Positions 1 through 9,598 of a stretch of DNA of 64,000 nucleotides are shown here, piece by piece. The translations under genes and the position numbers were made by a program. The notes below the pieces were generated by a model. That model saw only the letters and a program-made list of their open reading frames with translations, had not been told where the DNA came from and made no database searches. Origin of the DNA: Rhodocyclales bacterium. Lineage in GTDB: Bacteria > Pseudomonadota > Gammaproteobacteria > Burkholderiales > Rhodocyclaceae. The DNA is taken from positions 22,264 through 86,263 of the forward strand of contig JACRJA010000039.1 of the NCBI GenBank assembly GCA_016235745.1, read 5' to 3'. Position 1 is the stretch's first letter; each line of letters begins with the position of its first letter.

Positions 1-403
1 GCGCCTGGTGCTCGCGCCTTTCCTGCAGCTCGTCTCGGTATACAATACCGGCGCGGCCTTCAGCTTCCTCGCCCAGGCCGGCGGCTGGCAGCGCGGGCTC
101 TTCCTCGCGCTCGCGTTCGGCATGAGCGTGTGGCTGCTGTGGCTCGCCGCAAGCCCGCAGGCAGGCCGGCTGGAGCGCCTCGCCTACGGACTGATCGTCG
201 GCGGAGCCCTGGGCAACGCCATCGACCGGCTGGCGCACGGCGCCGTCTACGATTTTCTGCTCTTTCACGCCGGCCGCTGGGCCTGGCCCGCCTTCAATCT
301 GGCCGACAGCGCCATCACCGTCGGCGTGGGCTTGCTCCTGTGGCACCATTGGCGGGCACCCTCTACCGCCGCAAACGGCCCTCCGCCCGAGAGATCGACA
401 TGA
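1..403 (+). CDS. lspA: Lipoprotein signal peptidase II (C-terminal part)
   Basis: Partial gene cut by the window start; the first full codon begins at base 2 and the reading frame is open to the edge. LspA is the inner-membrane aspartyl protease that removes signal peptides from prolipoproteins. Visible family marks are the [11 protein letters not shown] segment, two or three hydrophobic helices, and the two catalytic aspartates in NAIDR and FNLADSAI. The stop overlaps the next start (ATGA at 400-403), so it is translationally coupled to fkpB, the common lspA-fkpB-ispH order of proteobacteria. Confidence 0.95.
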   Translation, partial: RLVLAPFLQLVSVYNTGAAFSFLAQAGGWQRGLFLALAFGMSVWLLWLAASPQAGRLERLAYGLIVGGALGNAIDRLAHGAVYDFLLFHAGRWAWPAFNLADSAITVGVGLLLWHHWRAPSTAANGPPPERST

Positions 404-828
404 CCGACACCGTCCGTCCCGACAGCCTCGTCACCCTGCACTACCGCTTCCTCCTCGAAGACGGCACCGCCGTGGTGAGCACTTTCGAGGCCACCCCCGC
501 CACTTTGCAGCTGGGCACGGGCGAAGTCCTGCCGGCGCTCGAGCGCTGCCTGGCGGGCTTGCGGGTGGGCGAACACCGTATCTTCACGCTGCCGCCGCAA
601 GAGGCGTTCGGCCCGTATCGCCCCGAGCTCGTCGAGCGGGTGGCGCGCGCCGATTTTCCGCCGGAAGTCACCGAGGCGATGACACTCATGGAGTTCGCCG
701 CCCCCGACGGCTCGCGCTACACGGGACTGGTGCGGGAACTCACCGAGGAATACGGCGTCGTGGACTTCAACCATCCGCTCGCCGGCAAGACCATCCGGCT
801 CGAAGTGCGCATCATCGGCATCAGCTAA
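400..828 (+). CDS. fkpB: FKBP-type peptidyl-prolyl isomerase, FkpB/SlpA-like
   Basis: 142-residue FKBP of the SlyD/SlpA class, which combines prolyl isomerase and chaperone activity in the cytoplasm. It opens with the FKBP beta strand [12 protein letters not shown], has the [10 protein letters not shown] and LRVGEHR segments, an inserted flap of about 50 residues, and the C-terminal [12 protein letters not shown] motif typical of this branch. The frame is open further upstream, but the ATG at 400 overlaps the lspA stop and gives the usual family length. ispH begins 5 bases downstream. Fine substrate specificity cannot be read from sequence. Confidence 0.93.
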   Translation: MTDTVRPDSLVTLHYRFLLEDGTAVVSTFEATPATLQLGTGEVLPALERCLAGLRVGEHRIFTLPPQEAFGPYRPELVERVARADFPPEVTEAMTLMEFAAPDGSRYTGLVRELTEEYGVVDFNHPLAGKTIRLEVRIIGIS

Positions 829-833
829 CGCCC

Positions 834-1772
834 ATGGACACCGCCCCCCTCGTGCTCCTCGCCAATCCCCGCGGCTTCTGCGCCGGGGTCGATCGCGCCA
901 TCGAGATCGTCGAGCGGGCGATTGAGCGCTTCGGCGCCCCCATCTATGTGCGCCACGAGATCGTGCACAACCGCCATGTGGTCGAAGCTCTGCGCGCGCG
1001 CGGCGCCGTCTTCGTCGACGAAATCGACGAGGTACCCGACGGGGCCGTGGTCGTCTTCAGCGCCCACGGCGTGGCCCAGGCGGTACACGAGCGTGCGCGC
1101 GCGCGCGGCCTCACCGTGCTCGACGCCACCTGCCCGCTGGTCACCAAGGTGCACCACGAAGTGCGGCGCCTGCACCGTCAGGGCTACGACATCGTGATGA
1201 TCGGCCACCGCGGGCACCCCGAGGTGGAAGGCACCATGGGACAGGTGCCCGATCGCATCCACCTCGTAGAGACCGAGGACGACGTCGCCCGGCTCACGCT
1301 CGATCCCGAACGCTGTGCCTACGTCACCCAGACGACGCTGTCGGTCGACGACGCCCGGCGCCTCATCGAGCGGCTCACCGCGCGCTATCCGCGCATCCTC
1401 GGTCCGAAAAAGGATGACATCTGCTACGCCACGCAGAACCGTCAGGACGCCGTCAAGCGTCTCGCCGCCCAATGCGACCTCGTGCTGGTGATCGGCTCGC
1501 CCAACAGCTCCAATTCCAACCGCCTGCGGGAAGTCGCCGCGGCGCTGGGGGTTCCGGCGCTGCTCATCGAGGATGAAACGGCGCTCACCGCCGAGACGAT
1601 CAGGGACGCGCGGCGCATCGGACTCACCGCCGGCGCCTCGGCCCCGGAATCCTTGGTGCGCCGCGTGCTCGCCCGGCTGCAGGAACTGGGCGCCGCCGAG
1701 ATCGCCCAAATGCCGGGCGTAGCGGAAAACGTTCGCTTCACCCTTCCCAAAACCCTCACGGAGGCGACATGA
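834..1772 (+). CDS. ispH: 4-hydroxy-3-methylbut-2-enyl diphosphate reductase
   Basis: 312-residue IspH (LytB), the last enzyme of the MEP pathway, which reduces HMBPP to IPP and DMAPP using a [4Fe-4S] cluster. The three cluster cysteines are visible at about C16 ([10 protein letters not shown]), C100 ([11 protein letters not shown]) and C197 (ICYATQNRQ). The catalytic glutamate lies in [11 protein letters not shown] and the SSNSNRL substrate loop is present. Its stop overlaps the xseB start by four bases. Sharing an operon with ispA and dxs puts three isoprenoid genes under common control. Confidence 0.97.
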   Translation: MDTAPLVLLANPRGFCAGVDRAIEIVERAIERFGAPIYVRHEIVHNRHVVEALRARGAVFVDEIDEVPDGAVVVFSAHGVAQAVHERARARGLTVLDATCPLVTKVHHEVRRLHRQGYDIVMIGHRGHPEVEGTMGQVPDRIHLVETEDDVARLTLDPERCAYVTQTTLSVDDARRLIERLTARYPRILGPKKDDICYATQNRQDAVKRLAAQCDLVLVIGSPNSSNSNRLREVAAALGVPALLIEDETALTAETIRDARRIGLTAGASAPESLVRRVLARLQELGAAEIAQMPGVAENVRFTLPKTLTEAT

Positions 1773-2008
1773 GCGAACCCACTGCCGCACCCGAGCACCT
1801 CGATTTCGAAGCCGCGCTCAGCGAACTCGAGCGCATCGTCCAGGCGCTGGAAACCGGCCGCCTGCCGCTGGAGACGGCGCTACAGCGCTATCAGCACGGC
1901 GTGGCGCTGGTGCGCCGCTGCCGCCAGGTGCTCGACGAAGCCGAGCAGCGGCTGCTCGCCATCGAAAACGGCACCCTCGTGCCCCTCGACCCGCCCGCCG
2001 AACGATGA
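1769..2008 (+). CDS. xseB: Exodeoxyribonuclease VII small subunit
   Basis: 79-residue XseB, the small subunit that assembles with XseA to form exonuclease VII, which degrades single-stranded DNA. It has the family pattern: [19 protein letters not shown], then [20 protein letters not shown], predicting two antiparallel helices. Length is normal. Start and stop both overlap neighbours (ispH and ispA) by ATGA, so expression is coupled. The xseB-ispA-dxs order is widely conserved in proteobacteria. xseA is not in the window. Confidence 0.95.
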   Translation: MSEPTAAPEHLDFEAALSELERIVQALETGRLPLETALQRYQHGVALVRRCRQVLDEAEQRLLAIENGTLVPLDPPAER

Positions 2009-2907
2009 CCTCAGCCGAGCGCGAACCGTTCGAGACGTGGTGCGAACGCCGCCGCGCCTGCGTCGAACACTTTCTCGACCAGATCCTGCCCGCCGCCGAA
2101 GCCGAACCCCTTCGCCTGCACGAAGCGATGCGCTACGCCGTACTCGGCGGCGGCAAACGCATCCGCCCGCTGCTCGTCTTCGCCTCCGGCGAGGCATTCG
2201 CAGCCCCCGCCGAAGCGCTGCTGCCCGTCGCCGCGGCGGTCGAGCTCATCCACGCCTATTCGCTGGTGCACGACGACCTTCCCGCGATGGACGACGACGC
2301 GCTGCGCCACGGCCGCCCCACCGTCCATGTGGCCTTCGACGAAGCCACGGCCCTGCTCACGGGGGATGCGCTGCAGACGCTCGCTTTCCAGCTGCTCGCC
2401 ACCCCGCTTCCCGGTCTGAGCCCCGATCGTCAGCTCAGCCTCGTGCACGGTCTCGCCCGCGCGGCCGGCTCGCGCGGCATGGCCGGCGGCCAAGCGCTCG
2501 ACCTCGCTGCCACTGGCCGTAAGATCTCCCTGGAGGCGCTGCAGGCGCTGCACCGCTGCAAGACCGGGGCGCTCATCCGCTACGCCGTACTCGCCGGTGC
2601 GCACTGCGGCGAACCCAAGGCCGAAGAACGTGCCGCGCTCGAACGCGGCGCCGAGGCGCTGGGCCTGCTCTTCCAGATCACCGACGACCTCCTGGACGCC
2701 ACCGCCGACAGCGCCACGCTGGGCAAGACCGCCGGCAAGGACGAGCGCTACGCCAAAGCCACCTACGTCACGCTCCTGGGATTGGAGGGGGCGCGCGAGG
2801 CGGCCCGGCGCACCCTGGACGAAACCCTCGGCGCACTCGAACCCCTAGGCAAACGCGCCGAACGCCTGCGCGAGCTCGCCCGTTTCGTCGCCAACCGCCG
2901 GCACTGA
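2005..2907 (+). CDS. ispA: Farnesyl diphosphate synthase (polyprenyl synthetase)
   Basis: 300-residue trans-isoprenyl diphosphate synthase condensing IPP with DMAPP and GPP to farnesyl diphosphate, precursor of undecaprenyl, quinone and heme O side chains. The first aspartate-rich motif [10 protein letters not shown] begins near residue 89 and the second, TDDLLD, near 226; GGKRIRP and GGQALDL are also present. The two residues between the aspartate pairs of the first motif (DDLPAMD) match the bacterial FPP synthase type. It overlaps xseB by four bases and precedes dxs by 5 bases. Product length (C15) is inferred from context. Confidence 0.93.
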   Translation: MTSAEREPFETWCERRRACVEHFLDQILPAAEAEPLRLHEAMRYAVLGGGKRIRPLLVFASGEAFAAPAEALLPVAAAVELIHAYSLVHDDLPAMDDDALRHGRPTVHVAFDEATALLTGDALQTLAFQLLATPLPGLSPDRQLSLVHGLARAAGSRGMAGGQALDLAATGRKISLEALQALHRCKTGALIRYAVLAGAHCGEPKAEERAALERGAEALGLLFQITDDLLDATADSATLGKTAGKDERYAKATYVTLLGLEGAREAARRTLDETLGALEPLGKRAERLRELARFVANRRH

Positions 2908-2912
2908 CTCCC

Positions 2913-4778
2913 ATGAGCGAACGTTTCCCCCTGCTCACCCGCATCGACGATCCCGCCGAGCTGCGCCACCTGTCGCTGCCCGAGCTCAAACGGCTCGCCG
3001 CCGAGCTGCGCCAGTTCATCCTCGAAACGGTGGCACGCACTGGCGGGCACCTGGCTTCCAACCTTGGCGCCGTCGAGCTCACTATCGCGCTGCACTACGT
3101 CTACGACACCCCCTATGACCGCATCGTCTGGGACGTGGGACACCAGACCTATGGCCACAAGATCCTCACCGGCCGGCGCGAGCGCATGGCCACGCTGCGC
3201 CAGTACGAAGGGCTGTCGGGTTTTCCCAAGCGCGAAGAGAGCCCCTACGACACCTTCGGCACGGGGCACTCGTCCACCTCCATCTCCGCGGCGCTGGGCA
3301 TGGCGGTTGCCGCCCGTGCCCGCGGCGAGAAGCGCCAATGCGTGGCGGTGATCGGCGACGGGGCAATGTCCGCTGGCATGGCATTCGAGGCGCTCAATCA
3401 CGCCGGCGACCTCGACGGGGTCGATCTCACGGTGATCCTCAACGACAACGAGATGTCGATCTCACCGCCGGTGGGGGCGCTCACCCAGATTCTTGCGCGT
3501 CTGTTGAGCGGCGAGACCTACAACACCGCCCGCCGGATGGGCGAGACGGTACTCTCGGCCGCCCCGCCGATCAAGGCGCTCGCCCGGCGCGTCGAAGAAC
3601 ACGTCAAGGGCATGATCTCGCCGCCGGGCACGCTCTTTGAGGAATTCGGCTTCCACTACTACGGTCCCCTCGACGGGCACGACCTCGACGTGCTGATCCC
3701 GACGCTCGCCAACCTGCGCAAGCTCGGCGGCCTGCGCTTCGTGCACGTCGTCACCAAGAAAGGGCGCGGCTACAAGCTCGCCGAGGCCGACCCCGTGCTC
3801 TATCACGGCGTGTCGCGCTTCGACCACGCCAAGGGGCTGGAGCCGGCCAAGGCCAGCCGCCCCACCTATACCCAGGTCTTCGGCGACTGGATCTGCGACA
3901 TGGCCGCGCGCGACCCGCGCCTCATCGGCATCACCCCGGCCATGCGCGAAGGCTCCGGCCTGGTGCGCTTCGCCCAGGAATACCCCGAGCGCTATTTCGA
4001 CGTCGGCATTGCCGAGCAGCACGCCCTCACCTTCGCCGCCGGCCTTGCCTGCGAGGGATTCAAGCCGGTGGTAGCGATCTACTCCACTTTCCTGCAGCGC
4101 GCCTACGACCAGCTCATCCACGACATCGCGCTGCAGAACCTGCCCGTAGTCTTCGCCATCGACCGCGGCGGGCTGGTGGGCGCCGACGGCCCCACCCACC
4201 ACGGCGCCTTCGACCTGAGCTTCCTTGCCTGCGTGCCCAATCTCGTCGTGATGGCCCCGGCCGACGAAAACGAATGCCGCCGCATGCTCACCACCGCCTT
4301 CCTGCACGACGGCCCGGCGGCGGTACGCTACCCTCGCGGCCACGGGCCGGGCGTGCCCCTCGACCCGGAGCTCGCGCCCCTGCCCATCGGCAAGGCCGAA
4401 CTCCTGCGCCAGGGCCGGCGCATCGCCCTGCTCGCCCTCGGCTCGATGGTGACGCCGGCACGCGAAGTCGGCGAGCGGCTCGACGCCACGGTGGTCAACC
4501 TGCGCTTCGTCAAGCCGCTCGACGAGACCACAGTGCGCGCCATAGCCGCCACCCATGACGTACTGGTGACGCTGGAAGAGAACGCCGTCATCGGCGGAGT
4601 CGGAGCCGAAGTCGCGCGCATTGCCCAAACATTGGACACCCCACCGCGGCTGCTGCGCCTGGGACTGCCGGACCGCTTCATCGAGCACGGCGACCCGGGG
4701 CTACTGCTGCACCTGGTAGGGCTCGACGCCGAAGGCATCCAGGCGGCGATAGAGCGCTTCGATGGCGGCGATACTTGA
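2913..4778 (+). CDS. dxs: 1-deoxy-D-xylulose-5-phosphate synthase
   Basis: 621-residue DXS, the thiamine diphosphate enzyme that commits pyruvate and glyceraldehyde 3-phosphate to the MEP pathway. The ThDP motif starts with [15 protein letters not shown] at residue 148 and closes at LNDNEMSI. The transketolase-like central domain carries [17 protein letters not shown] and [18 protein letters not shown], and the C-terminal transketolase domain follows. Length matches the family. It is the last gene of the overlapped operon; the stop codon is embedded in the -35 of the likely folE2 promoter. Confidence 0.97.
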   Translation: MSERFPLLTRIDDPAELRHLSLPELKRLAAELRQFILETVARTGGHLASNLGAVELTIALHYVYDTPYDRIVWDVGHQTYGHKILTGRRERMATLRQYEGLSGFPKREESPYDTFGTGHSSTSISAALGMAVAARARGEKRQCVAVIGDGAMSAGMAFEALNHAGDLDGVDLTVILNDNEMSISPPVGALTQILARLLSGETYNTARRMGETVLSAAPPIKALARRVEEHVKGMISPPGTLFEEFGFHYYGPLDGHDLDVLIPTLANLRKLGGLRFVHVVTKKGRGYKLAEADPVLYHGVSRFDHAKGLEPAKASRPTYTQVFGDWICDMAARDPRLIGITPAMREGSGLVRFAQEYPERYFDVGIAEQHALTFAAGLACEGFKPVVAIYSTFLQRAYDQLIHDIALQNLPVVFAIDRGGLVGADGPTHHGAFDLSFLACVPNLVVMAPADENECRRMLTTAFLHDGPAAVRYPRGHGPGVPLDPELAPLPIGKAELLRQGRRIALLALGSMVTPAREVGERLDATVVNLRFVKPLDETTVRAIAATHDVLVTLEENAVIGGVGAEVARIAQTLDTPPRLLRLGLPDRFIEHGDPGLLLHLVGLDAEGIQAAIERFDGGDT

Positions 4779-4802
4779 CCCGTCACGGCATCGGTCTACG
4801 AT
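4775..4802 (+). promoter_or_regulatory. Probable sigma-70 promoter of folE2
   Basis: TTGACC at 4775-4780 and TACGAT at 4797-4802 are separated by 16 bases and lie 36 bases before the folE2 ATG. The -35 overlaps the dxs stop codon. The match is good at -35 and moderate at -10; no start site is proven. Confidence 0.45.
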
Positions 4803-4838
4803 AGGATCACCCCAAGAACGAGACGAGAGAACCCGACG

Positions 4839-5645
4839 ATGAACGAACCCCTCCAAACCATCCCCGACGTGCAATCCTTCGCCGATCATCGCCACATGGC
4901 CATCGACAAGGTCGGCATCAAGAGCATCCGTCACCCCATCCGCGTCAGCGACCGCAGCGGCGGCGTGCAGCACACGATAGCCACCTTCAACATGTACGTG
5001 GGGCTGCCGCACAACTTCAAAGGCACGCACATGTCGCGCTTCGTCGAGATCCTCAACGCCCACGAGCGCGAGATCTCGGTCGAGAACTTCGAACCCATGC
5101 TGCGGCAGATGGTCAAGCGCCTCGAAGCCGAGACCGGCCACATCGAGATGAGTTTCCCCTACTTCATCGAGAAGCGCGCCCCCGTCACCGGCGTGGCGAG
5201 CCTGATGGACTACGACGTCACCTTCATCGGCGAGATCCTCGCCGGCGGCGAGTACCGCTTCACCATGAAAGTGGTGGTCCCGGTCACGAGCCTGTGCCCC
5301 TGCTCGAAGAAGATCTCGGCCTACGGCGCGCACAACCAGCGCTCGCACGTCACCATCACCGCCCGCACCATCGATCACGTCTGGATCGAAGAGCTCGTAC
5401 AACTGGCCGAGAAAGAAGCCTCCAGCGAGCTCTACGGGCTCTTGAAGCGCCCCGACGAGAAGTACGTCACCGAGCACGCCTACGACAACCCGAAGTTCGT
5501 CGAAGACATGGTGCGCGACGTCGCCGCCCGGCTCGACGCCGATCCGCGCATCGTGCACTACATTGCCGAATCGGAGAACTTCGAGTCCATCCACAACCAT
5601 TCGGCCTACGCCCTGATCGAGCGCGACAAAACCCGACCCCGTTGA
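4839..5645 (+). CDS. folE2: GTP cyclohydrolase FolE2
   Basis: 268-residue GTP cyclohydrolase IB, the zinc/iron/manganese-flexible enzyme that makes dihydroneopterin triphosphate for folate and is often a backup for zinc-dependent FolE. Seen are the start [37 protein letters not shown], and the metal/catalytic loop [19 protein letters not shown] with cysteine near residue 153. It has its own apparent promoter and is followed by a strong terminator. No Zur-type operator was recognised upstream. Confidence 0.95.
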   Translation: MNEPLQTIPDVQSFADHRHMAIDKVGIKSIRHPIRVSDRSGGVQHTIATFNMYVGLPHNFKGTHMSRFVEILNAHEREISVENFEPMLRQMVKRLEAETGHIEMSFPYFIEKRAPVTGVASLMDYDVTFIGEILAGGEYRFTMKVVVPVTSLCPCSKKISAYGAHNQRSHVTITARTIDHVWIEELVQLAEKEASSELYGLLKRPDEKYVTEHAYDNPKFVEDMVRDVAARLDADPRIVHYIAESENFESIHNHSAYALIERDKTRPR

Positions 5646-5649
5646 CACG

Positions 5650-5682
5650 AAAAGACGCCGGCCAAACCGCCCGGCGTCTTTT
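5650..5682. terminator. Bidirectional intrinsic terminator folE2 / phaJ
   Basis: A 12-bp stem (AAAAGACGCCGG with CCGGCGTCTTTT) encloses a 9-base loop between convergent genes. T-runs on both strands let it stop folE2 rightward and the hydratase gene leftward. Confidence 0.9.
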
Positions 5683-5700
5683 CGCACCTGCTGCGCCACA

Positions 5701-6138
5701 TCAACGCGGCGGAATGAACACCACCGCTTCGCCCTCCAGCACCACCTTGTCGCGCACGATGCAACGCGTATCGAGCGTGACGCGCCGCTTCTCCGGCAAA
5801 AGCCCGATGACGGTCGCCCGCGACACCACCGTGTCGCCGGAGCGCACCGGGGCGAGGAAGCGCACCGTCTGCGACACATACACCGCCCCTGGGCCCGGCA
5901 TCTTCGTACCCAGCACCGCCGAGACAAAGCTCACGGTGAGAAAGCCGTGGGCGATGCGCCCCTTGAACATGGTCGTGGCGGCGAACTCGTCGTCCATGTG
6001 GACCGGGTTCATGTCGCCCGAGACGCCCGCGAACATGAGGATGTCGGAGTCGGTAACGGTGCGGCTCGTCTCGGCCGTCATCCCGACGTGCAGCTCCTCG
6101 AAGCGATAACCCATGATCGCATTGAAGTCCCTTGCCAT
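5701..6138 (-). CDS. phaJ: MaoC-like (R)-specific enoyl-CoA hydratase, PhaJ type
   Basis: 145-residue single hotdog-fold hydratase. The hydratase-2 signature is visible as GVSGDMNPVHMDDEFA, placing the catalytic Asp near residue 42 and His near 47 with the usual D-x4-H spacing, followed by GRIAHGFLT. PhaJ enzymes convert trans-2-enoyl-CoA into (R)-3-hydroxyacyl-CoA, a monomer supply for PHA synthase, and a phaC lies 23 kb away. The frame is open upstream, but the ATG at 6138 follows an excellent AGGAGA ribosome site. Exact substrate length is unknown; a general MaoC dehydratase role is the alternative. Confidence 0.85.
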   Translation of the reverse strand: MARDFNAIMGYRFEELHVGMTAETSRTVTDSDILMFAGVSGDMNPVHMDDEFAATTMFKGRIAHGFLTVSFVSAVLGTKMPGPGAVYVSQTVRFLAPVRSGDTVVSRATVIGLLPEKRRVTLDTRCIVRDKVVLEGEAVVFIPPR

Positions 6139-6172
6139 TCTTCTTCTCCTTTGATCGAGATTGGGGAAAACC

Positions 6173-6201
6173 AGTTTACCACGTTCATGCTGCAGCGCAA
6201 C
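6173..6201 (-). promoter_or_regulatory. Possible promoter of the PhaJ-like gene
   Basis: On the minus strand TTGCGC (6196-6201) and TAAACT (6173-6178) are 17 bases apart, about 35 bases upstream of the start. Matches to the sigma-70 consensus are partial. The rest of the 236-base divergent gap to 6374 shows no gene. Confidence 0.3.
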
Positions 6202-6374
6202 AAAAATCGCTTCCCTCGCCCCTTGCCAACCCAAACCGCACGGGTGCCCCCCGCTGCTCCGTCCCGTTCCAAGGACGAATAAACGCCCATTACGCCCGTC
6301 TTATTTCATCACCGAGCATTGACCGACGGTGATATCGTGCGCCTATCGCCCATTGCGCCCGAGCCTCCGCCATC

Positions 6375-7856
6375 ATGGGAACCCAACCGCCCGCCGAACC
6401 CTTTCGGCCCGATTTCTCCGAGGGCATAGAAACGGGCCTGTACCTCGCGCTCCTCGAACTCATCGACGAGGGGCTCATCCTCACCAGCGACGAGACCATC
6501 CTGGAGGCGAACACCGCCGCCTGCCGGCTGCTCGAGCGCGAATACCGTGACCTGATCCGGCAACCGCTCGCCAGCCTCTTCCCTTCGGACAAGGAATTCC
6601 TGCAGGCACGGGCCCGCTGGTTCATCCAGGGGCAGAGCCGCGGCAGCATTCGCATCGCGCTACCCGGCGGCCGCTCGCGCCTCTTTCGCTTCATCGCCGC
6701 CGCCCGCCTGCGCCCCGGCCTGCACGCCATCCTCTTCTCGCCCGACCTGATCGGCGAGGTGTATCGCGACGCCGCCCACGCCGACGCCTTCTGGCCCCGG
6801 CTCGCCGCCGCCGTGCCGCAGCCGGTGGTGGTGCTGGATGACGCCGGACGCATCGCCGCGCTCAACGACGCCGCCCGAGCCTTCTTCCCTGCCGAGCGGC
6901 GCGAATGGCTGCTGCAGCCGCTTTCGCGTTTCGCCGCCGTCACTTGGCCGGAAGAAGGCGAAGCGCCGCTTGCCCGGATCGAGGGACTGGGCGAAGCGCC
7001 GGTGCGCGCCCGCGTGCTCGGCGGACCACAGGCCGGCTGGCGAGTGCTCGTCTTCGAGCGCCTGCCCCTCTTCGCAGCTGCGCCCCTCCCAGCCCCTTCC
7101 TCTACCGCGCCGTCCCCCGACCCGCTGGCCGTAGCGCTGGCGGAAAGCCCGGAGGACTCCTTCGCCTTGCAGCTGGAGCCGCTCGTCGATCTGGGGCCGC
7201 GCCGGCTCGCCGGAGCCCACGCCCGGCTCGCATGGAATCATCCCGCCTGCGTCGCACTCGCCCCTGAACGGCTCACCGAACTCGCACGCCGGGCGCACGC
7301 CATACCGCGCCTCACCCGCATCGCCTTCGCCAGACTACCCGCGCTCGCGGCGCGCGTTCCCGGGCGCCTCACGCTCACGCTGGCCGCCGAGGCACTGCGC
7401 GACCCGGCTCTGAGCACAGCGGTGGAGACGGCCCTTGCCGCCGGCATCCGCCCCGAGGCGCTCGAATTCGCCCTTGATCTTCCCGCCTGCGCCGCGCTCG
7501 ACACCGAAGCCGCAGCGACGCTGCTCGCCCTCTCCCAACGCGGTATCCGCTGGATCGCCGCCGGCCTCGACGAGGCCGCCTTGCCGCTCGAACAGCTCGC
7601 CCGGCTGCCCTGGAGCGGGCTGATGCTGCCTGCCTCGTGGATCGCCGGACTGGGACGGGACGAGCGGCTCGAAGCGCTCGTCGGCGGGACGGTGTCGCTC
7701 GCGCAAGCGATGCAGCTCGAAGTGCGTGCCCAGGGCGTGGCCACGGCAGGACAACGCGATTTCCTCGCCGCCCTGGGCGTACACTTGCAACAGGGGCCCT
7801 GGTTCGGCCCGGCCGTGAGCGCGGGCGAACCATTGCACGTCAGAGGAATGGATTGA
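6375..7856 (+). CDS. PAS-PAS-degenerate EAL domain protein
   Basis: 493-residue cytoplasmic protein. Residues about 20-125 look like a PAS domain (LIDEGLILTSDETILEANTA), about 150-235 like a second (PQPVVVLDDAGRIAALNDAA), then a proline/alanine linker, then residues about 255-485 resemble an EAL phosphodiesterase scaffold (FALQLEPLVDL, WNHPACVALAPERLTEL, LQQGPWFGPAV). The catalytic signatures are lost: the EAL position reads AHA, the usual DDFG loop reads AGLDEA and the EGVE-type motif reads AQGVAT. It is therefore probably not an active c-di-GMP hydrolase but a sensor, binder or protein-interaction module. It stands alone; no GGDEF domain is present. Confidence 0.8.
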   Translation: MGTQPPAEPFRPDFSEGIETGLYLALLELIDEGLILTSDETILEANTAACRLLEREYRDLIRQPLASLFPSDKEFLQARARWFIQGQSRGSIRIALPGGRSRLFRFIAAARLRPGLHAILFSPDLIGEVYRDAAHADAFWPRLAAAVPQPVVVLDDAGRIAALNDAARAFFPAERREWLLQPLSRFAAVTWPEEGEAPLARIEGLGEAPVRARVLGGPQAGWRVLVFERLPLFAAAPLPAPSSTAPSPDPLAVALAESPEDSFALQLEPLVDLGPRRLAGAHARLAWNHPACVALAPERLTELARRAHAIPRLTRIAFARLPALAARVPGRLTLTLAAEALRDPALSTAVETALAAGIRPEALEFALDLPACAALDTEAAATLLALSQRGIRWIAAGLDEAALPLEQLARLPWSGLMLPASWIAGLGRDERLEALVGGTVSLAQAMQLEVRAQGVATAGQRDFLAALGVHLQQGPWFGPAVSAGEPLHVRGMD

Positions 7857-7880
7857 CCGAGGGCGGAGTCCGCGAAGCCA

Positions 7881-8210
7881 TCAGCGCGACAACACCGTCT
7901 GGCAATCCTCCTTGCGGCCGGTGAGCGCCGCGAGCCCCCCGAGCTGGCGTTCCAGCACTTCGTCCGGAATGCTGCGGTTCAGACACCAGTCGCGCAGCTG
8001 TAGCATCAGGGAGAGCGTCTGCAGGTCGATCGAAGTCGCCCAAATGCCGGCAAAGCCCGGATCCGGCCCTTCACGCAGCGGCGGCTTGGGCAAGTCCCGC
8101 CGCACCTCTGGAGCGGCCAGTGGCGGCACCGCCTGCGGCGGCACGCTGCCCTGCGCGAACACGCCGCCGCAGAGCACGCACGCCGCGGTCACGGCCAAGG
8201 CATAGCGCAT
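7881..8210 (-). CDS. Small exported protein of unknown function, linked to pntB
   Basis: 109-residue protein beginning MRYALAVTAACVLCGGVFA, a typical signal peptide with a likely signal peptidase I site after VFA. The mature part is proline-rich at first (about residues 25-50) and then predicts helices around DLQTLSLMLQLRDWCLN, with two cysteines (DWCLN and EDCQT) that could form a disulfide. It starts 11 bases after the pntB stop and so belongs to the pnt operon. I do not recognise the family. The ATG at 8210 is the only start that yields a signal peptide. Confidence 0.7.
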   Translation of the reverse strand: MRYALAVTAACVLCGGVFAQGSVPPQAVPPLAAPEVRRDLPKPPLREGPDPGFAGIWATSIDLQTLSLMLQLRDWCLNRSIPDEVLERQLGGLAALTGRKEDCQTVLSR

Positions 8211-8221
8211 CGCCGTGCGCT

Positions 8222-9598
8222 TCAGGCCTCCAGTTCCTTCAGGCGCTGGATGATACGGGCGACCACCTCCTGCGCGCTGCCATAGACCATGTGGCAGTTG
8301 TCGCGGTAGAAAAGCTCGTTCTCGATGCCCGAGTAGCCCGTACCCTTGCCGCGCTTGATCACCAGCACCTCGCGCGCCTGATCCACGTTGAGGATGGGCA
8401 TGCCGTAGATGGGGCTCGACTTGTTGGTACGCGCCGCGGGGTTGACCACGTCGTTCGCGCCGATCACCAGGGCGACGTCGGTCTGGGCGAACTCGGCGTT
8501 GATCTCCTCCAGGTCGAAGATCTTGTCGTAGGGCACGCCAGCCTCCGCCAGCAGCACGTTCATGTGCCCCGGCATACGCCCGGCCACCGGATGGATGGCG
8601 AATTTCACCTCCACCCCGGCTTCCTCCAGCAGCTGGGCCATTTCCCACACCTTGTGCTGGGCCCCGGCCACCGCCATGCCGTAACCGGGAACGATGATCA
8701 CCTTCTGCGCATAGCGCAGGGTAGCTGCCGCGTCGTCGGGCGAATGCTCCTTGAGCGAACCGGCCACCTCCCCTTGCGTCTCCTGCGCCTCCCCGGTGAT
8801 CGGGGCAAAGATCACGGTGCGGATCGAACGGTTCATCGCCTTGGCCATGAGAAGCGTGAGCAGCGTCCCCGAAGCCCCGACCACCGTACCGGCCACGATC
8901 AGCAAGGGATTGGCGAGCACGTACCCCTCGAAGCCCACCGCCAGACCCGTGAAGGCGTTGAGCAGCGAAATCACCACCGGCATGTCCGCCCCGCCGATGG
9001 GCAGGGTCAGCAGCACCCCCAGAGCGAGCGCCAGCAGGAAGAAGATCATGAGCTCCAAACCGCCCGGCTGCGCGGAAAAGCCGATCGTCAGACCGATGCC
9101 GAAGGTGAAGAGCGCGAGGAAGAAGACGACGTTGTTCTGCTGCGGCACCTGGTACGTCTTCTTCAAGAGCCCTTGCAGCTTGGCAAAGGCCACGCAGCTG
9201 CCGGAGAAGGCCACCGCGCCGATGATCGCCCCCAAAGCCGCGAGCAAACCGACCGAGGCATGATGGGCTGCTCCTTGCCGCAGGAACTCCACCGCCGCGA
9301 TCGCCGCCGCCGCCCCGCCGCCCATGCCGTTGTAAATGGCCACCATCTGCGGCATGTCGGTCATCTTCACCGTCTTGCCCAGATACCAGGCGATCGCCGC
9401 CCCAATGACGATCGCGGTGATCATCAGGCCGTAATTGTGCATCCCCGGCAAATAGAAGGTGACGAGCACCGCCGCGAGCATGGCGTAACCCGCCCACTGC
9501 ACGCCGCGGCGCGCCGTGGCCGGAGAGCTCATCGCCTTCAAGCCCACGATGAAGGCGATGGCGACGAGGAAATAGACGAACTGGATGACAGTGCTCAT
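8222..9598 (-). CDS. pntB: NAD(P) transhydrogenase subunit beta
   Basis: 458-residue PntB: an N-terminal membrane part with about nine helices (residues 1-265) forming the proton channel with PntA2, then the soluble NADP(H)-binding domain III. Domain III shows VPGYGMAVAGAQHKVWEMA near residue 310, HPVAGRMPGHMNVLLAEA, and GANDVVNPAA. The complex uses the proton gradient to drive hydride transfer from NADH to NADP+. Its start overlaps the pntA2 stop by four bases. Length is normal. Confidence 0.97.
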   Translation of the reverse strand: MSTVIQFVYFLVAIAFIVGLKAMSSPATARRGVQWAGYAMLAAVLVTFYLPGMHNYGLMITAIVIGAAIAWYLGKTVKMTDMPQMVAIYNGMGGGAAAAIAAVEFLRQGAAHHASVGLLAALGAIIGAVAFSGSCVAFAKLQGLLKKTYQVPQQNNVVFFLALFTFGIGLTIGFSAQPGGLELMIFFLLALALGVLLTLPIGGADMPVVISLLNAFTGLAVGFEGYVLANPLLIVAGTVVGASGTLLTLLMAKAMNRSIRTVIFAPITGEAQETQGEVAGSLKEHSPDDAAATLRYAQKVIIVPGYGMAVAGAQHKVWEMAQLLEEAGVEVKFAIHPVAGRMPGHMNVLLAEAGVPYDKIFDLEEINAEFAQTDVALVIGANDVVNPAARTNKSSPIYGMPILNVDQAREVLVIKRGKGTGYSGIENELFYRDNCHMVYGSAQEVVARIIQRLKELEA

